Assembly: GCF_047511655.1 (NCBI RefSeq)
Contig: NC_133390.1
Coordinates: 89,039,583 to 89,103,582 of the forward strand
Source of the DNA: Castor canadensis
Lineage: Eukaryota > Chordata > Mammalia > Rodentia > Castoridae
DNA length: 64,000 bases
Direction: 5' to 3'
In this document: positions 34,116 through 45,144 of the stretch, in pieces
How positions within the stretch are numbered: the stretch's first letter is position 1
Layout: the number at the start of each line of letters is the position of its first letter
Translations under genes and position numbers: made by a program
The notes under the pieces: model-generated
The model's input: the letters and a program-made list of their open reading frames with translations, nothing else
What the model was told of the DNA's origin: nothing
Databases searched by the model: none

Positions 34116-36079
34116 GCATACTGTTAAGGAAATGGAAGATTTCCTTTGGTTCATAAAGAATTAAGAACAAAAGCTCCCAGCTCACATTCAAGCATAAATA
34201 CACAATGTTATACAGATTATCATGAAAAATACTGATAAAGCTGGGATGAGTGAGATGCAATTGAAGAGATATCCAGCTGGTAAAGTGTTTTTATTTTTGT
34301 AGCATGAAAAGATACAGTAACACAGATGCTTTACAAAAAGAGTTTTCTGGCCACAGCTGAAGGGTTGTGGTGATTCATATAAGTAAAGTTCAAACTTTAC
34401 TTAGTAAGAAAGAAAGGGCATTTTTTGCTCTGCATTCCTGTGTCCTTAAAATTATAATGAATCATTCCCTAGTTTCTTGCTCATAGTTGAAAAATGGCAC
34501 TGTCCAAGGATTTTTCATTTTGGTAAGTATTTCTCTCAGAAAGATTAAAGCCAGCAGCATTCCCTAAACTCACCTTAGAAGTATTTAACTTTTTCAAATT
34601 ACTCAACCACTGACAATGTTATTTTGACAACTTCTTGTGCAAGAAGCTTCATGAATGTAAAGCTTTAGGTGTGGCCATCAGAACTATGCACAAGGCATGG
34701 AATGTAAGTCAGTGTGACACCATTGTTTCTTGTTACTGGAAGTGACAAGACTTGCTAGAAACTGAAACAATGGGGTCAAACATGGAATAAAAGAAAAACA
34801 TAAACACAAGCCTGGGAAACTCATAGCCTAAACCACCTAAAACATTCATGAGTTCCTATGAAGAGATGGGTACAAGTTGAAGTTTTTGAGTAACCAGAGG
34901 TTATTTAAGAACTGCAAATGCTCACAAAAAGCTGCTAGCAAAACTAGGAAAGCCAAGGATCGAAAATCAGGTAAAGAAATAAGGTCTTTATCTTGTCTCG
35001 TGCAAATGAAAGGCCTCAGTGCTTTTCAATATGATTTCTATAAGCTACTTGTGGGTGTTAGTGACATACACAAGACAGAGATAAATTTCCAAAGAACAAT
35101 TCACAATTTTTGGATGTTTCTGCAGACACGGCAATAAAAATGATGAAGACTATTCCAAAGTCTAAAGCATTTCCTGTGCTTAAAACCTGTTTTATTTGTT
35201 AATTTTTATATTAATAGAGAATTTGAGTATCCTTTATATTCCAATCATTGAATAGAATACAAGGAAAAAACTGATCTTACCCTTAACAAGTTTAAAATCT
35301 ATTTGAAAATAAAACACAATGCCTTTGTTTTGATTCTCCATATTGCTTTAATAAAGTTTCAGGTTTCACAAGAAACCTGAAAAATTGGATGAAATTTTTT
35401 CCTCTGAAAAGCTTAAGAGGGACTGATAATAATTTTTCTTTTATGTAAAAATTGGCTAAAGGATAATGCAGTATGTTTTATTAGGCTATTAGAGCCAAAT
35501 TTATTCATACTCAATAGGCTTTAGTTTTATTCAGAACCTATTTTTATTCTGCGAGATATTTCAATCCTAAAATTGTCATAGCCCAAGCGGAAAATGTCCT
35601 GGGAATACATCATCTGTTCTACTCAGTAGTTAGGCTGCTGAGGTTCCAACAGCTGGAACATGTGCTTGCTTTGTGTGATGGCCTTATTCCCTGGGAACCC
35701 CTTAGATTTGTTCTCACTTTCCCACTATCCTTGGGGGAACACACTTAGCATCTGGTAGCTAGGGCTGTGTGTAAATGAGAAGTAGATGTTTTCTACATTT
35801 GTTGTTTAAGGGCAACATTCCAGTTTTCCAGTTCAGTTTGAGCATGTAAGTATGGTGGTATGGGTGGTACTGAAGGTTTGAATGTTTTTTCAGGTAAATG
35901 GAGGTGCTGGTAAAAGTGATTAAGGTGCTATGGGACTAGAAACTATGTAACATGAGGAGTCTGATAATGATGCAAAGTTGTTTCTATAGGAGAAGAAAAA
36001 ATTCTAGGGAAACAAAATGGCTGTCTTCAAATATCTGAAAGGTTAATATATCTGGCCCCAAAAGATTGGGGTTTTAATA
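34116..36079. other. No gene; one short perfect hairpin
   Basis: Unique-looking. An 86-codon plus-strand frame (34877-35137) has no recognisable domain, and I see no promoter or splice context. An 11-bp perfect stem with a 4-nt loop occupies 35357-35382 ('tttcaggtttc' and its complement). Confidence 0.5.
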
Positions 36080-36213
36080 GCTTCTTTTCTATTTTTGGAT
36101 TTTTGAAAGAGCATCTCACTATGTAACTCAGGCTGGCCTCAAACTCACAATCCTTCTGCTTCAGGTTCCTGAGCTCTGAGAATTACAAGCATGCGCCACC
36201 ACACCCAGCTCAA
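36080..36213 (-). mobile_element. B1-like SINE monomer, minus strand
   Basis: 'atctcactatgtaactcagg', 'ctggcctcaaactcacaatc' and 'catgcgccaccacacccagc' form the reversed B1 signature. Confidence 0.88.
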
Positions 36214-36229
36214 TGACTTCTAGAGAATG

Positions 36230-37015
36230 ATAGCACTATGGTTTGAATGTACCTTATCCTTAATTCATTTGTGGGACATTTGATCCTCAATACAACCTGT
36301 GGAGAGGCACCTGTAGCCAGGTGCAGGTGGCTCACATCTGTAATCTTACCCATTTAAGGGGCTGATATGGGGAAGATCACAGGCCTAGGCAATCTCCAGC
36401 AAAAATTTTATAAGATCTCATCTGATCCAATAGGTCATAAGACCCTTCTGAATCAATAGCTGGGCATGGTGATGTGAGCCTATCACCCCAGATAAGATGG
36501 GGAGGATCATGGTTCCAGTCCAACCCAAGCAAAAGAAAAAAATATGAGACACCAATTCAATAGAAAAAAAAAAAAAAAAAGAAGGAGCTGGTGTGGTGGG
36601 GCACATCTGTCATCCAAGCAACAACAGAAAGCATAAAAATGGGGGATCATGGTCCAGGGCAGCCTGGGAAAAAAAGCAAGACACTATTTACAAAAAACCC
36701 AAACAAAAAGTATAATAAAAGGGCTAGAGATGTGGGTCAAACAGTAGAGTGCCTGTGTAGCAAGTATGCACCTTCAAAAAATGAGAAGGTACAATTATGT
36801 CATGGAGGCACTGCACTCATAATGGGTTAAGGCTATTATCATCGTAGTTCTCTCTGCTATGTGATGCCATCTGGTATCTATGACATAGCAAGAAGGCCCC
36901 CACTAGTTGCAGATCCTTAATCTTGTACTTCTCAGCCTCCAGAACAGTGAGCCAAGTTAAAATTTTATGTTTATAATTTACCCAGTCTATGGTATTCTCT
37001 TATAAGAGGAGAAAT
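36230..37015 (+). mobile_element. MLT1/MST-like LTR split by SINEs
   Basis: Left part (about 36235-36308) starts 'ctatggtttgaatgtacctt', like the MaLR LTR 5' end. Right part (about 36831-37015) has 'gacatagcaagaaggccccc', 'cttctcagcctccagaacag' and 'ataatttacccagtctatgg', the MaLR LTR 3' half. The intervening 36310-36830 is SINE sequence, so the LTR is older than those insertions. Confidence 0.7.
36310..36830 (+). mobile_element. Multi-unit SINE: three B1-like heads and one ID-like tail
   Basis: B1-like units begin near 36312 ('aggtggctcacatctgtaat'), 36460 ('agctgggcatggtgatgtga') and 36590 ('gctggtgtggtggggcacat'). An A-run at 36564-36580 separates the second from the third. An ID-like unit follows from about 36720 ('gggctagagatgtgggtcaa', 'agtagagtgcctgtgtagca'). 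This is either nested insertion of two SINEs or a trimeric variant. Confidence 0.75.
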
Positions 37016-37541
37016 TGACTATGAAAGGGAAGTAGTAGGAGTCAACTTTTGGCTCAACCTAAAGAAGATAAAAGCTCCTTTTCCTTCTTGAACAGAAGCT
37101 AAATAAGTACTTGTACTCTTGCAGAAGGGAAGTAAAGGTGATTATACAAGGAGATGGGATGTGACTGGGACTTGAGATAGGGATGGTCAATGGGTTTGAT
37201 TCCTATGCCAACAGTGACCAACTTGTGAGGGCTTTGTGGAACTCACAAAGAAGGAACGCTATGATTGATTAGAATACAAGTGCAGGCCATGCATTTTTCT
37301 CTCTCGTGGATGTTCTTCCAGTGTTCTCTCTACTCCTTATATCCCATGAGACTAAGGTGGTATCGTGTGCTGCTATGACTAGTCCAACATACCTACACTG
37401 CTTTCAAGATTAAAAAGGCAACTTTGGCTCTACTTACTTGCTAATATTTATCACTTCTTGTAGTTTGTTACTCTTATGTAGATAAGTCTGTAATTGGGTT
37501 GGTCTGAGAATTTTAATTGCTGCTGAAATAAAATTCCAAAG
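37016..37541. other. No recognisable feature
   Basis: Unique-looking; nothing supported. Confidence 0.5.
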
Positions 37542-37935
37542 ACAACACTATGGTCTGCGTAAGTGTTCCCCAAAGAGCTATATGTTAAAGTCTTGTTCTC
37601 TAGTTCAAGGTACTGTTGGGAGTTTGTGGACCCTTTTGGGGGTGAGACTTAGTGGGAGGTCTTTAGGTTCTTGAGGGACACTGTGTCTTCAAATGTGACA
37701 GTGAAATCCCAAACCATTCTTCTTTTCTCTTTCACTCACTCCCTATCATGAGATGAGCAGGTTTGCTCCATATACTTCTGCCATGAGATATTGCCTTACC
37801 TAAGACTCAAAGCAATGGGGTCAATCAATTATGGAGTGAAACCTCCATAACTATAAGCCAAAATAAAACTCTCCTCTCTATAAGCTAATTATCTCAGGTA
37901 TTTATTATAGTAACTGAAAGCTGTCTAACAGATTC
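37542..37935 (+). mobile_element. LTR (MaLR-like layout), plus strand
   Basis: Begins 'ctatggtctgcgtaagtgtt' and ends with 'gccaaaataaaactctcctc' (polyadenylation signal), then 'tctcaggtatttattatagt' and 'ctgtctaaca'. Internally 'gagacttagtgggaggtctt' and 'cttctgccatgagatattgc' match the layout of the minus-strand copy at 22835-23325. Solo, with no internal retroviral sequence beside it. Confidence 0.65.
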
Positions 37936-38279
37936 ATAGCCATATATGGAAGAAATAATAATCTCTACTTGAGATTGCCTCCAGCAATGATGCCATGAAT
38001 GTCTGTGTTATCATAACCAATGCACACTTGACAACTTCTTGAAATATTTTTGTCCCTTGACTCTTCCTGCTTGTTCTCTCCCCTCTTACTGACTGGTCCT
38101 TAGTATCCTTTATCCTGATCCAAGCACCAGAATAGAATCCTCTTCAAGAGGGGATAAAAACTTATCTACTCTCTCATCTACCCATTCCTGTAAATTTAAG
38201 TGATATTCTTATATTGATCATTCTAAAATTTCTAAACATAATCAAGAACTTTAATTCTACCATCTTAGCTGACCTCCAT

Positions 38280-38630
38280 TTAAAAATTACCTTACAGTAC
38301 CAAATTTATCATTCAATATGGACTCTTGACTCATCCCTAATCTGTTTTCCTCCTTTCTTAATCATCCCATTGCCATCCAATTGATGATCTGGAACATCTA
38401 GGAATTATTATTGATTATTTTCCTTTCCCGCTTCATTCCCTCTCATCTTATGTATTATCATAAATGTCTCCACACTACTTTTTGGGTGTGCTACTTTTTT
38501 TCTATCATGTTGCTACCTTCCTAGACCAGATGGCCAGATTCTCACCTAGACCATTGCATTAATCTCTTAAATACTTGCTCCACTGAAATCCAGTATCCAC
38601 AGTAATAAGAATAATCTTTCATTCATGCAA
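38280..38630 (+). mobile_element. LINE-2 central fragment
   Basis: 'tcttgactcatccctaatct', 'cattgccatccaattgatga' and 'accattgcattaatctctta' fit the L2 region upstream of its 3' end. Diverged. The sequence before it (37936-38279) has no recognised feature. Confidence 0.55.
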
Positions 38631-38636
38631 CACTAA

Positions 38637-38825
38637 TTCAACAAACATTTCATTGAGTACATGGAGGGTTTATCCTCTATGGAAATCATCAGGGAACCAG
38701 ATAAAAATCTTTTCTTTTGAGGAGCTTATATGTCTTGGTGGAGAACATAAGCAAATAATAAATAATCAACATAATAAATAAGTAAATTGTGTAGTGAACT
38801 AGATGATAAATGCTGTGGAAGGATT
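38637..38825 (+). mobile_element. Ancient mammal-wide repeat, family unassigned
   Basis: 'caacaaacatttcattgagt', 'gaggagcttatatgtcttgg' and 'gtagtgaactagatgataaa' resemble a widespread ancient repeat with 'ggagcttacagtctagtggg'-type text. I cannot name the family with confidence. Confidence 0.45.
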
Positions 38826-38847
38826 CAATTGTCAATTATCAATATGT

Positions 38848-38965
38848 AACTATATGTATTTCTGTATTTTCTATTTTATTCCATTCATCTATTTGGTATA
38901 ATGTTACAATAAATCTTGAAATTGAGTAGCATTAATTTCCCAACTTTCATCTTCTTTTTAAAAAT
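38848..38965 (-). mobile_element. L1M ORF2 fragment, minus strand
   Basis: 'tattttattccattcatcta' and 'aatcttgaaattgagtagca' are reversed L1 ORF2 text (Tyr-Trp-His-Lys-Asn block and upstream). Confidence 0.6.
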
Positions 38966-38989
38966 GTTCACTTCCACATAAGAGTAACA

Positions 38990-39165
38990 AGGAAACCCAC
39001 CAAAGAATGTTAAAAAGGAGAGGGGAGAAAGAGGAAGGTTAAGAAAGAGTAATATATAGGGTAAATTTGATCAAAGTGTATTATATGCATGTTGTAAATA
39101 TCACAATGAAACCCCTTTATGCAATTATTTTATGCTAATTAAAAATTTAAAAATTAAAAAAGAAA
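38990..39165 (+). mobile_element. L1 3' UTR fragment
   Basis: 'ggttaagaaagagtaatata', 'gatcaaagtgtattatatgc' and 'aatatcacaatgaaacccct' plus an A-rich end; the same subfamily as 18300-18490. Confidence 0.7.
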
Positions 39166-39665
39166 AGCTCAACTTGCAAATTGTATCTTTGATGTTACAA
39201 ATATTTTTGAAAACCTTTGTTAGCAAATCTGAATCATATGTATGCTATAGCATTTATCTTAAACTATTTTAACAATTACTAGCTGTGATGATTTACTTTT
39301 TAATAAAAAAATTCTCTTCTGAAAACCTGTAGCTAACATTACACTTAATGTAGAAAAACTGAACATTTCCTTTAAAATCAGGAATGAGTCAAGCGTGTCC
39401 ACTCTCTCCACTCTTCTTCAATATATGTCTTGAATTACTAGCCAGAGCAGTAAAGAAAGAAAAAGAAATAAAAGGGATACAAATAGGAAAGAAAGAAGTA
39501 AAATTATCCCAATTTGCTGATGGTATGATCCTATACTTAAAAAATACTAAAGTGTTCTATCAGAAAACTCTAAGATCTGATACACTTTTAGCAAAGTTTC
39601 AGGATAAAATATCAGCATACAAAAGTCAGTAACTTGTCTATATACCAATAAGAAACATGGTGAGA

Positions 39666-40460
39666 TTCTTTGGGATATACCCAAAGGACTGTGACACAGG
39701 TTACTCCAGAGGCACCTACACACCCATGTTTATTGCAGCACTATTCACAATAGCCAAGGTATGGAAACAGCTAAGATGCCCCACCACTGATGAGTGGATT
39801 AAGAAAATGTGGTATTTATACACAATGGAATTTTATGCAGCCATGAAGAAGAACGAAATGTTATCATTCGCTGGTAAAAGGATGGAATTGGAGAACATCA
39901 TTCTGAGTGAGGTTAGCCTGGCCCAAAAGACCAAAAATCGTATGTTCTCCCTCATATGTGGACATTAGATCAAGGGCAAACATAACAATGGGATTGGACT
40001 TTGAGCACATGATAAAAGCGAGAGCACACAAGGGAGGAGTGAGGATAGGTAAGACTCCTAAAAAATTAGCTAGCATTTGTTGCCCTTAACGCAGAGAAAC
40101 TAAAGCAGATACCTTAAAAGCAACTGAGGCCAATAGGAGAAGGGGACCAGGAGCTAGAGAAAAGGTTAGATCAAAAAGAATTAACCTAGTAGGTAACACA
40201 CACGCACAGGAAATTAATGTGAGTCAACTCCCTGTATAGCTATCCTTATCTCAACCAGCAAAAACCCTTGTTCCTTCCTATTTATGATGGCTTATACTCT
40301 CTCTACAACAAAATTAGAAATAAGGGCAAAATAGTTTCTGCTGGGTATTGAGGGGGTGGGAGGAGAGGGAGGGGGCGGAGTGGGTGGTAAGGGAGGGGGT
40401 GGGGGCAGGGGGGAGAAATGACCCAAGCCTTGTATGCACATATGAATAATAATAAAAAAA
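39666..40460 (+). mobile_element. Young 5'-truncated L1 nested in an older L1
   Basis: Encodes the last approximately 100 codons of ORF2 in an unbroken frame (stop at 39966-39968). A 3' UTR follows with 'agctagcatttgttgccctt', the G-rich tract (40352-40413), 'tatgcacatatgaataat' and poly(A). It is flanked by a perfect 15-bp target-site duplication, 'agaaacatggtgaga' (39651-39665 and 40461-40475). Almost identical to the copies at 59844 and 61810. Confidence 0.97.
40352..40413 (+). other. G-quadruplex-capable tract in L1 3' UTR
   Basis: Many runs of three or more G with short spacers on the L1 sense strand, just upstream of the polyadenylation region. Repeated at 60159-60218 and 62744-62802. 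G-rich 3' UTR tracts are a known feature of mammalian L1s. Confidence 0.85.
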
Positions 40461-42234
40461 AGAAACATGGTGAGAAAGAAAACAGGAAAACCAAACTATT
40501 CACAACAGCCTAAAAAATACATAGGAATAAAGGTAATCAAGGAAGTGAAAGACTTCTGCAATGAAAACTATAAAACACTGAAGAAAAAAATTGAAAAAGA
40601 CACTAGAATATGTAAAGACTTCTCATGTTCTTGCATTGGCAGGATTAACATTTAAAAATGTCTATATTACCAAAAGCAGTCTGCAGATTCAATGCAATCG
40701 CAATTAAAATAATATCACTCTTCACAGAACTAGAAAAAACAATCCAAAAATTCATGTGGAAGCACAAAAGACTGTGAATAACCAAAGCAATACTAAGAAA
40801 AAGCAACAATGCTGGGGTTACCGCAATACCCAACTTCAAATTAAACTTTAGAGACATAACAACAAAAAGGGCACAAAAACAGATATGAAGACTGATTGAC
40901 TAGAATAGCAGACAAAAAACAGATATGAAGACTGATTGACTAGAATAGAAGATCCAGAAATAAGCCCATGCAGCTAGAGCCATCTGATTTTTTGATAAAG
41001 GAGCCAAAGACATACATTGGAGAAAAGACAGCCTCTTTAACAAATGGTGCTAGGAAAACTGGATATCCACATGTAGAAAACTGAAACTCAATTCCTATCA
41101 CTTACCTTTTATAAAATATAACAAAAACCTTGATGTAAGGCCTGAATCTTCAAAACTACTCCGGGAAAACAGAAGGTCTAGACATAGGCAATATCTTTCT
41201 TACTAAGATTCCAGCAGCTCAGGAAATTAATTGTAGCTAGAATTCACAAATGGCATTGCATCAAATTAAGAAGCTTCACAGCAGAGGAAACTATCACCAG
41301 AGTGAAGAGACAGACTACAGAATGGTAGGAAATCTTTCCATCTAGTCATCTGGCAGATGAATATATAACGAGCATAAAAAATAAGCACTAAAAGAGCAAA
41401 TAATCCAGTTAGTAAATGGGCAAATGAACTGAACAGATAGTTCTCAAGAGAAGTACAAATCATCAATAAATGCATTACAAAAATGTTTGACTTTTTAGCC
41501 ATCAAGCAATTACAAATCAAAATTACATTGAGATTCCATCTTGCCACAGTCACAATGGCTATCATCAAGACAACAAATCACTACAAATGCTGACAAGGCT
41601 GTGGGAACAAAAGGAACCCTCGCACACAACAAATAAGTATAAATGCTAGAAAAAAAGAACCCTCACACACTGTTGGTGGGAATGTAAATTATTCCAACCA
41701 CTATGGAAATAAGCATGGAGGTGTCTGAGGCTCTCAAAAACTTAAAATAGAACTGCTGTATGTTTCAACTATTCCACTCCTGGGTATACACCCAAAGCAT
41801 CTAAGTCAGCATCCAGTATACATATCTGCACATCCGTTTTTACTGCAGCCCTATTTGCAATAGTCAAGTTACGGAATCAGCTTAGGATCCCATTAATATT
41901 TGAGCAGATAAAGGAAATGTGGATATATACAATGGAGTTTTAATCAGCCATAAATAGAATGAGGTTATGTCATTTGCAGTAAAATGGGTGGAACTGGATA
42001 TCATCATGTAATACAAAATAATCCAGACACAGAGAAATATTGCATGTTCATATTGTGTATGTACAATGTAGACTTTAAATAGATATGAAAGTAGAAAGGG
42101 CATGTTCAGGAAGAGAAAAGGGACCATTGAGATGGGGCAGGAGAGACGAAAGGGTAATGGGAGTCCACTGTGACCAAAGAACACTATATACAAGTATAAA
42201 AATGTCATGTGAAATCCATTAAAATGTACAAAAA

Positions 42235-42480
42235 TTGCCTTCTTTCTTTTTGATGGAAGTTTCATTGAATCCACAGATCAATTTAAGGAAAATTGAGATG
42301 TGAATAATGTCAATTCTCCTAAATTGTAAGCATACTATAAATCTTTTATTTGGGTTTTTAAATTTTTCTTTCAGCAATGTTTTGTAGTTTTCAGTGTAGA
42401 ACTTTTGCACGTATTCTGTCAGCTGCATCCTTAGTTATCACCTGTTATGGCATTTTGTATCTAGGTTAAGTTATATTTTT
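42235..42480 (-). mobile_element. L1M ORF2 fragment, minus strand
   Basis: 'gaatccacagatcaattta', 'agcaatgttttgtagttttc' and 'cagtgtagaacttttgcac' are reversed L1 ORF2 hallmarks. Directly abuts the plus-strand L1 end. Confidence 0.8.
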
Positions 42481-42637
42481 CTTTTTTAAGTCTCTCAGTA
42501 TGATGAATTTCATAGATTGATGTTTGAATGTCAAAGCAGCTTTTTATTATTGAGATAAACATAAAATAAAACACTAAAAAAGACAGACTAGCAGAAGAAT
42601 GAGCAAATAGACACAATCACAACTCTAGAATTACTGT

Positions 42638-42862
42638 TCTAACTGGATGGCATTGGCTCACACCTGTAAATCTAGCTACTTGGGAGGCATAGATCAGGAG
42701 GATCACAGTTTGAGGCCAGCCCAGGCAAATAGCCTACAAGACCCTATTTTGAAAATACTCAACACAAAAAAGGAGTGACTCAAGTGGTGGGTGCATGCCT
42801 AGTAAGTGTGAAGCCCTCAGTTCAAACCCCAGTCCCATAAAAAAGTAAAATAAAAATAAAAT
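42638..42862 (+). mobile_element. Composite B1-like/ID-like SINE
   Basis: 'tggcattggctcacacctgt', 'gatcaggaggatcacagttt', 'caagaccctattttg', then 'gtgactcaagtggtgggtgc' and 'cagttcaaaccccagtccc' with an A-rich tail. Confidence 0.92.
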
Positions 42863-43074
42863 GACCGTAACTAAAGTAATAAAATATGTTAATAGAAAAA
42901 AATAGCATGGTTCCCAAGGGATTTTAGTAAGCTAGTTTAAAGAATATTAAAGACTATATAATCATTCCTATCACATGTACACTGTAATCAATTTTATTTA
43001 TTCATATAACAAACTGATATAAGGTTATTAATTTATTAATGATCTCAAAGAATCAGCTTATTACTTCACCACTT
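42863..43074. other. No recognisable feature
   Basis: Short AT-rich interval. Confidence 0.5.
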
Positions 43075-43298
43075 TTTTTCCTTTTGTTTTTTGTTGTCCA
43101 TAATGGGATTTGAACTTAAGACCTCTTGAATGCTAGACAAGCACTTTATCACTTGAGAAATGCCAACTCCTTTCATCTTTAGTTTATTTTTAACATAGCA
43201 TCTAGTACTTTTTCATGGGGCTGGCCTCAGATAGTGATTCTTCTATCTGTGCCTCTTGAGTAACTGAGATTACAGATATGTGCCACAACACCTGTCCT
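43075..43298 (-). mobile_element. Composite SINE, minus strand
   Basis: Reversed ID-like unit ('gggatttgaacttaagacct', 'ctagacaagcactttatcac'), then a reversed B1-like unit ('ggggctggcctcagatagtg', 'gagattacagatatgtgcca'). Confidence 0.85.
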
Positions 43299-43429
43299 GT
43301 ATTCAGCAACATTTCTATTATCTTTCTGGTTTTCTGTCTTACTAATTTCTCTTCTTGTCTTTAGTATTTACTTTGTTACTTCTTTTTCATTTAGATTTTC
43401 TCATTTTTATAAAATTCATTTGGCATTTT

Positions 43430-43600
43430 GACTTAAGTCTCACTGTGTAGCATAGACTTCCTGGTTCTGTGTAGTTTAGGGTGGCCTTGAGCTCATGATC
43501 CTCCTGTCTCACTCACTTCTTTTTGTGTCACTGGAGATTGAACCCAGTGCCTCATGCATGCCAGGCAAATGCTCTACCACTGTGTCACACCCAGAATCCA
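43430..43600 (-). mobile_element. Composite SINE, minus strand, inside L1M
   Basis: 'agtctcactgtgtagcatag' and 'gtggccttgagctcatgatc' (reversed B1-like), then 'gagattgaacccagtgcctc' and 'gccaggcaaatgctctacca' (reversed ID-like). Here the B1-like part lies on the lower-coordinate side, the opposite of the usual minus-strand order, so two separate insertions are possible. Confidence 0.7.
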
Positions 43601-43929
43601 TCATTTCTTAATGTGAAAGCTGAGATCATTACTGTAGGTATTTGGTGTTATAGATTTTTCTTTAATTACTGTTTCAACTGTATTCTATCATTTTGCTATA
43701 TTTTAATTTTCATTCAATGTGGAATACTTTTTAATTTCTCTTAACCTTATTTCTTTGATCCATGGGGAATTAGAAATATGTTATTTGGCTTCTATATATT
43801 TTGGAATTTTCCAGAGATCTTTTTGTTACTGGTTTTTAATTTAATTCTGTTGTAGTCAGAGAATAAACTTTCTATGCATTGACTCTTCTTAAATTTATTC
43901 ATACATATTTTATGACTATCTTGGTAAAG

Positions 43930-44000
43930 TTTTTTTCTTTCATTCATATGTGCATACAATGTTTGGGTCATTTCTCCACCCTTCCCCCTGCCCCCTTAGT
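43930..44000 (-). mobile_element. Tiny young-type L1 tail
   Basis: 'tttcattcatatgtgcatac' then 'gtttgggtcatttctccacc' and a C-rich run. This is the reverse complement of the terminal approximately 70 bp of the young L1 3' UTR, inserted into the L1M copy. Confidence 0.8.
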
Positions 44001-44649
44001 AAATGCTTATATGTACTTGAAAAGAATATGAACTCCACACTTATTGATTAGAATTTTCTATGATTGTCAAATAGGTCAGGTTGATTGGTAACATTATTCA
44101 AATCCTCAATATTGTTATTGATGTTCTGGTTATAATTGTGAACTTTTTAGTTCTATGCTGTATGAGTAGCTTTCCTTCATGAATTTTTCTGGTGCATAAG
44201 TGTTTTCTTCTTGGCTTATTAAACCTGTCATCATGATGAAATGATGCTTTTATTCCTATTAATATCCCTGTTATATGCCTGTTAAAGTAGGTGCTATGAA
44301 CCTACTTTATCTGATATGAGTAGTTCTACTCTAGCTTTCTTTCAGTATATCCTTTCCATTCTGTAATATTGCTTATCCATGCCTTCATATTTAAAAGTGT
44401 ATTTCTAATAAGCATTAGAGTTAGATCTCATGTGGTGTGTGTGTGTTTGATCTAATCTAACTCTCTGACTTTTATTTTGACTTTTTAAACCATTTACATT
44501 TAATGTGATTGTCAATACAGTTGGCTTTAAAGCTATCATTTGTTATTTTTTTTTATTAGTTCTCTCTGTTTTTTGTTCTTTTTAGATTTTTCTGCCTTCT
44601 TTTAGATTGAGTGTATTTTATGATTGAATTCAACCATCCTTCTTTCTTT

Positions 44650-44742
44650 CTTTTCTGGTGGTACTGGGGTTTAAACTCAGATACAGGTCCTTGTGCTTGC
44701 TAGACAAATGCTCTACCATTTGAACCATGCCACTAGCTCCTC
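44650..44742 (-). mobile_element. ID-like SINE, minus strand
   Basis: 'ggtactggggtttaaactca' and 'gcttgctagacaaatgctct' form a reversed ID-like unit without a B1-like head. Confidence 0.85.
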
Positions 44743-45140
44743 AACCATTATTTCTCTAAATATTTTTATCTGTGACTCATTTTGCTGATTCTCTTCCCTT
44801 TGCCTTTAGTATTCTTCCTTGCCATGTTTCATTTTGGATAATTTTTGTTATATGTTTAAGTTTGCTAATCTTTGGTTCTTCAAGGCCTAGTCTGTTATTA
44901 GCAACATGATATATTTACACACATGTGTGCATTCATACATATATACATATATGTATATATGTAAATATTACTAATTAATGTATTCATTGTTGCCTCTTGT
45001 TTCTTAAATGAATAAACTATAGTTATATAACAGTATGATTGCTTTGACTGCTAATTTTATCTTGTATGTCATTATTCTGAGGGTGGTTTTGATTCATGGA
45101 CTTTTCTCCTAGTTATAGCTTGTATTTTTCTACTTTTTTC
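44743..45140 (-). mobile_element. L1M 5' region / HAL1-like sequence, minus strand
   Basis: 'aaccattatttctctaaata' and 'gctgattctcttccctttgc' resemble antisense ORF1/HAL1 text; 'gtggttttgattcatggact' and 'ttctcctagttatagcttgt' resemble the L1M/HAL1 leader. An AT-rich palindromic insert (44936-44963) lies inside. Confidence 0.6.
44936..44963. repeat. Perfect 28-bp AT-rich palindrome
   Basis: Reads identically on both strands over 28 bases; left half is 'tacatatatacata'. Confidence 0.93.
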
Positions 45141-45144
45141 AAGT

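Larger units (their letters stand above)
39331..42232 (+). mobile_element. 5'-truncated L1, interrupted by a younger L1
   Basis: Starts in the reverse-transcriptase region just before the catalytic motif. The active-site motif reads F-A-D-G at 39513-39524 instead of F-A-D-D, so the second catalytic aspartate is lost. The copy is interrupted at 39666-40460 by a younger L1, resumes at 40476, and continues through the thumb and C-terminal region to a 3' UTR ending near 42232. A 40-bp tandem duplication lies at about 40872-40948. Multiple stops; dead. Confidence 0.9.
43300..44640 (-). mobile_element. L1M 5' ORF2 region, minus strand, interrupted
   Basis: Antisense L1M text: 'tctgttgtagtcagagaata', 'aaaagaatatgaactccaca', 'gtctgttttatct'-like 'ctactttatctgatatgagt', 'aaaccatttacatttaatgt'. 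It is interrupted by a SINE (43430-43600) and by a tiny young-type L1 tail (43930-44000). Old, diverged, no frame. Confidence 0.8.

Noticed and set aside
34877..35137. 86-codon Lys-rich open frame as a small gene
   Set aside because: No splice, promoter or family evidence, and expected by chance at this length.
41882..42274. 130-codon minus-strand open frame
   Set aside because: Antisense of L1 ORF2 C-terminus and 3' UTR. The apparent hydrophobic segments are a by-product of A-rich sense sequence.
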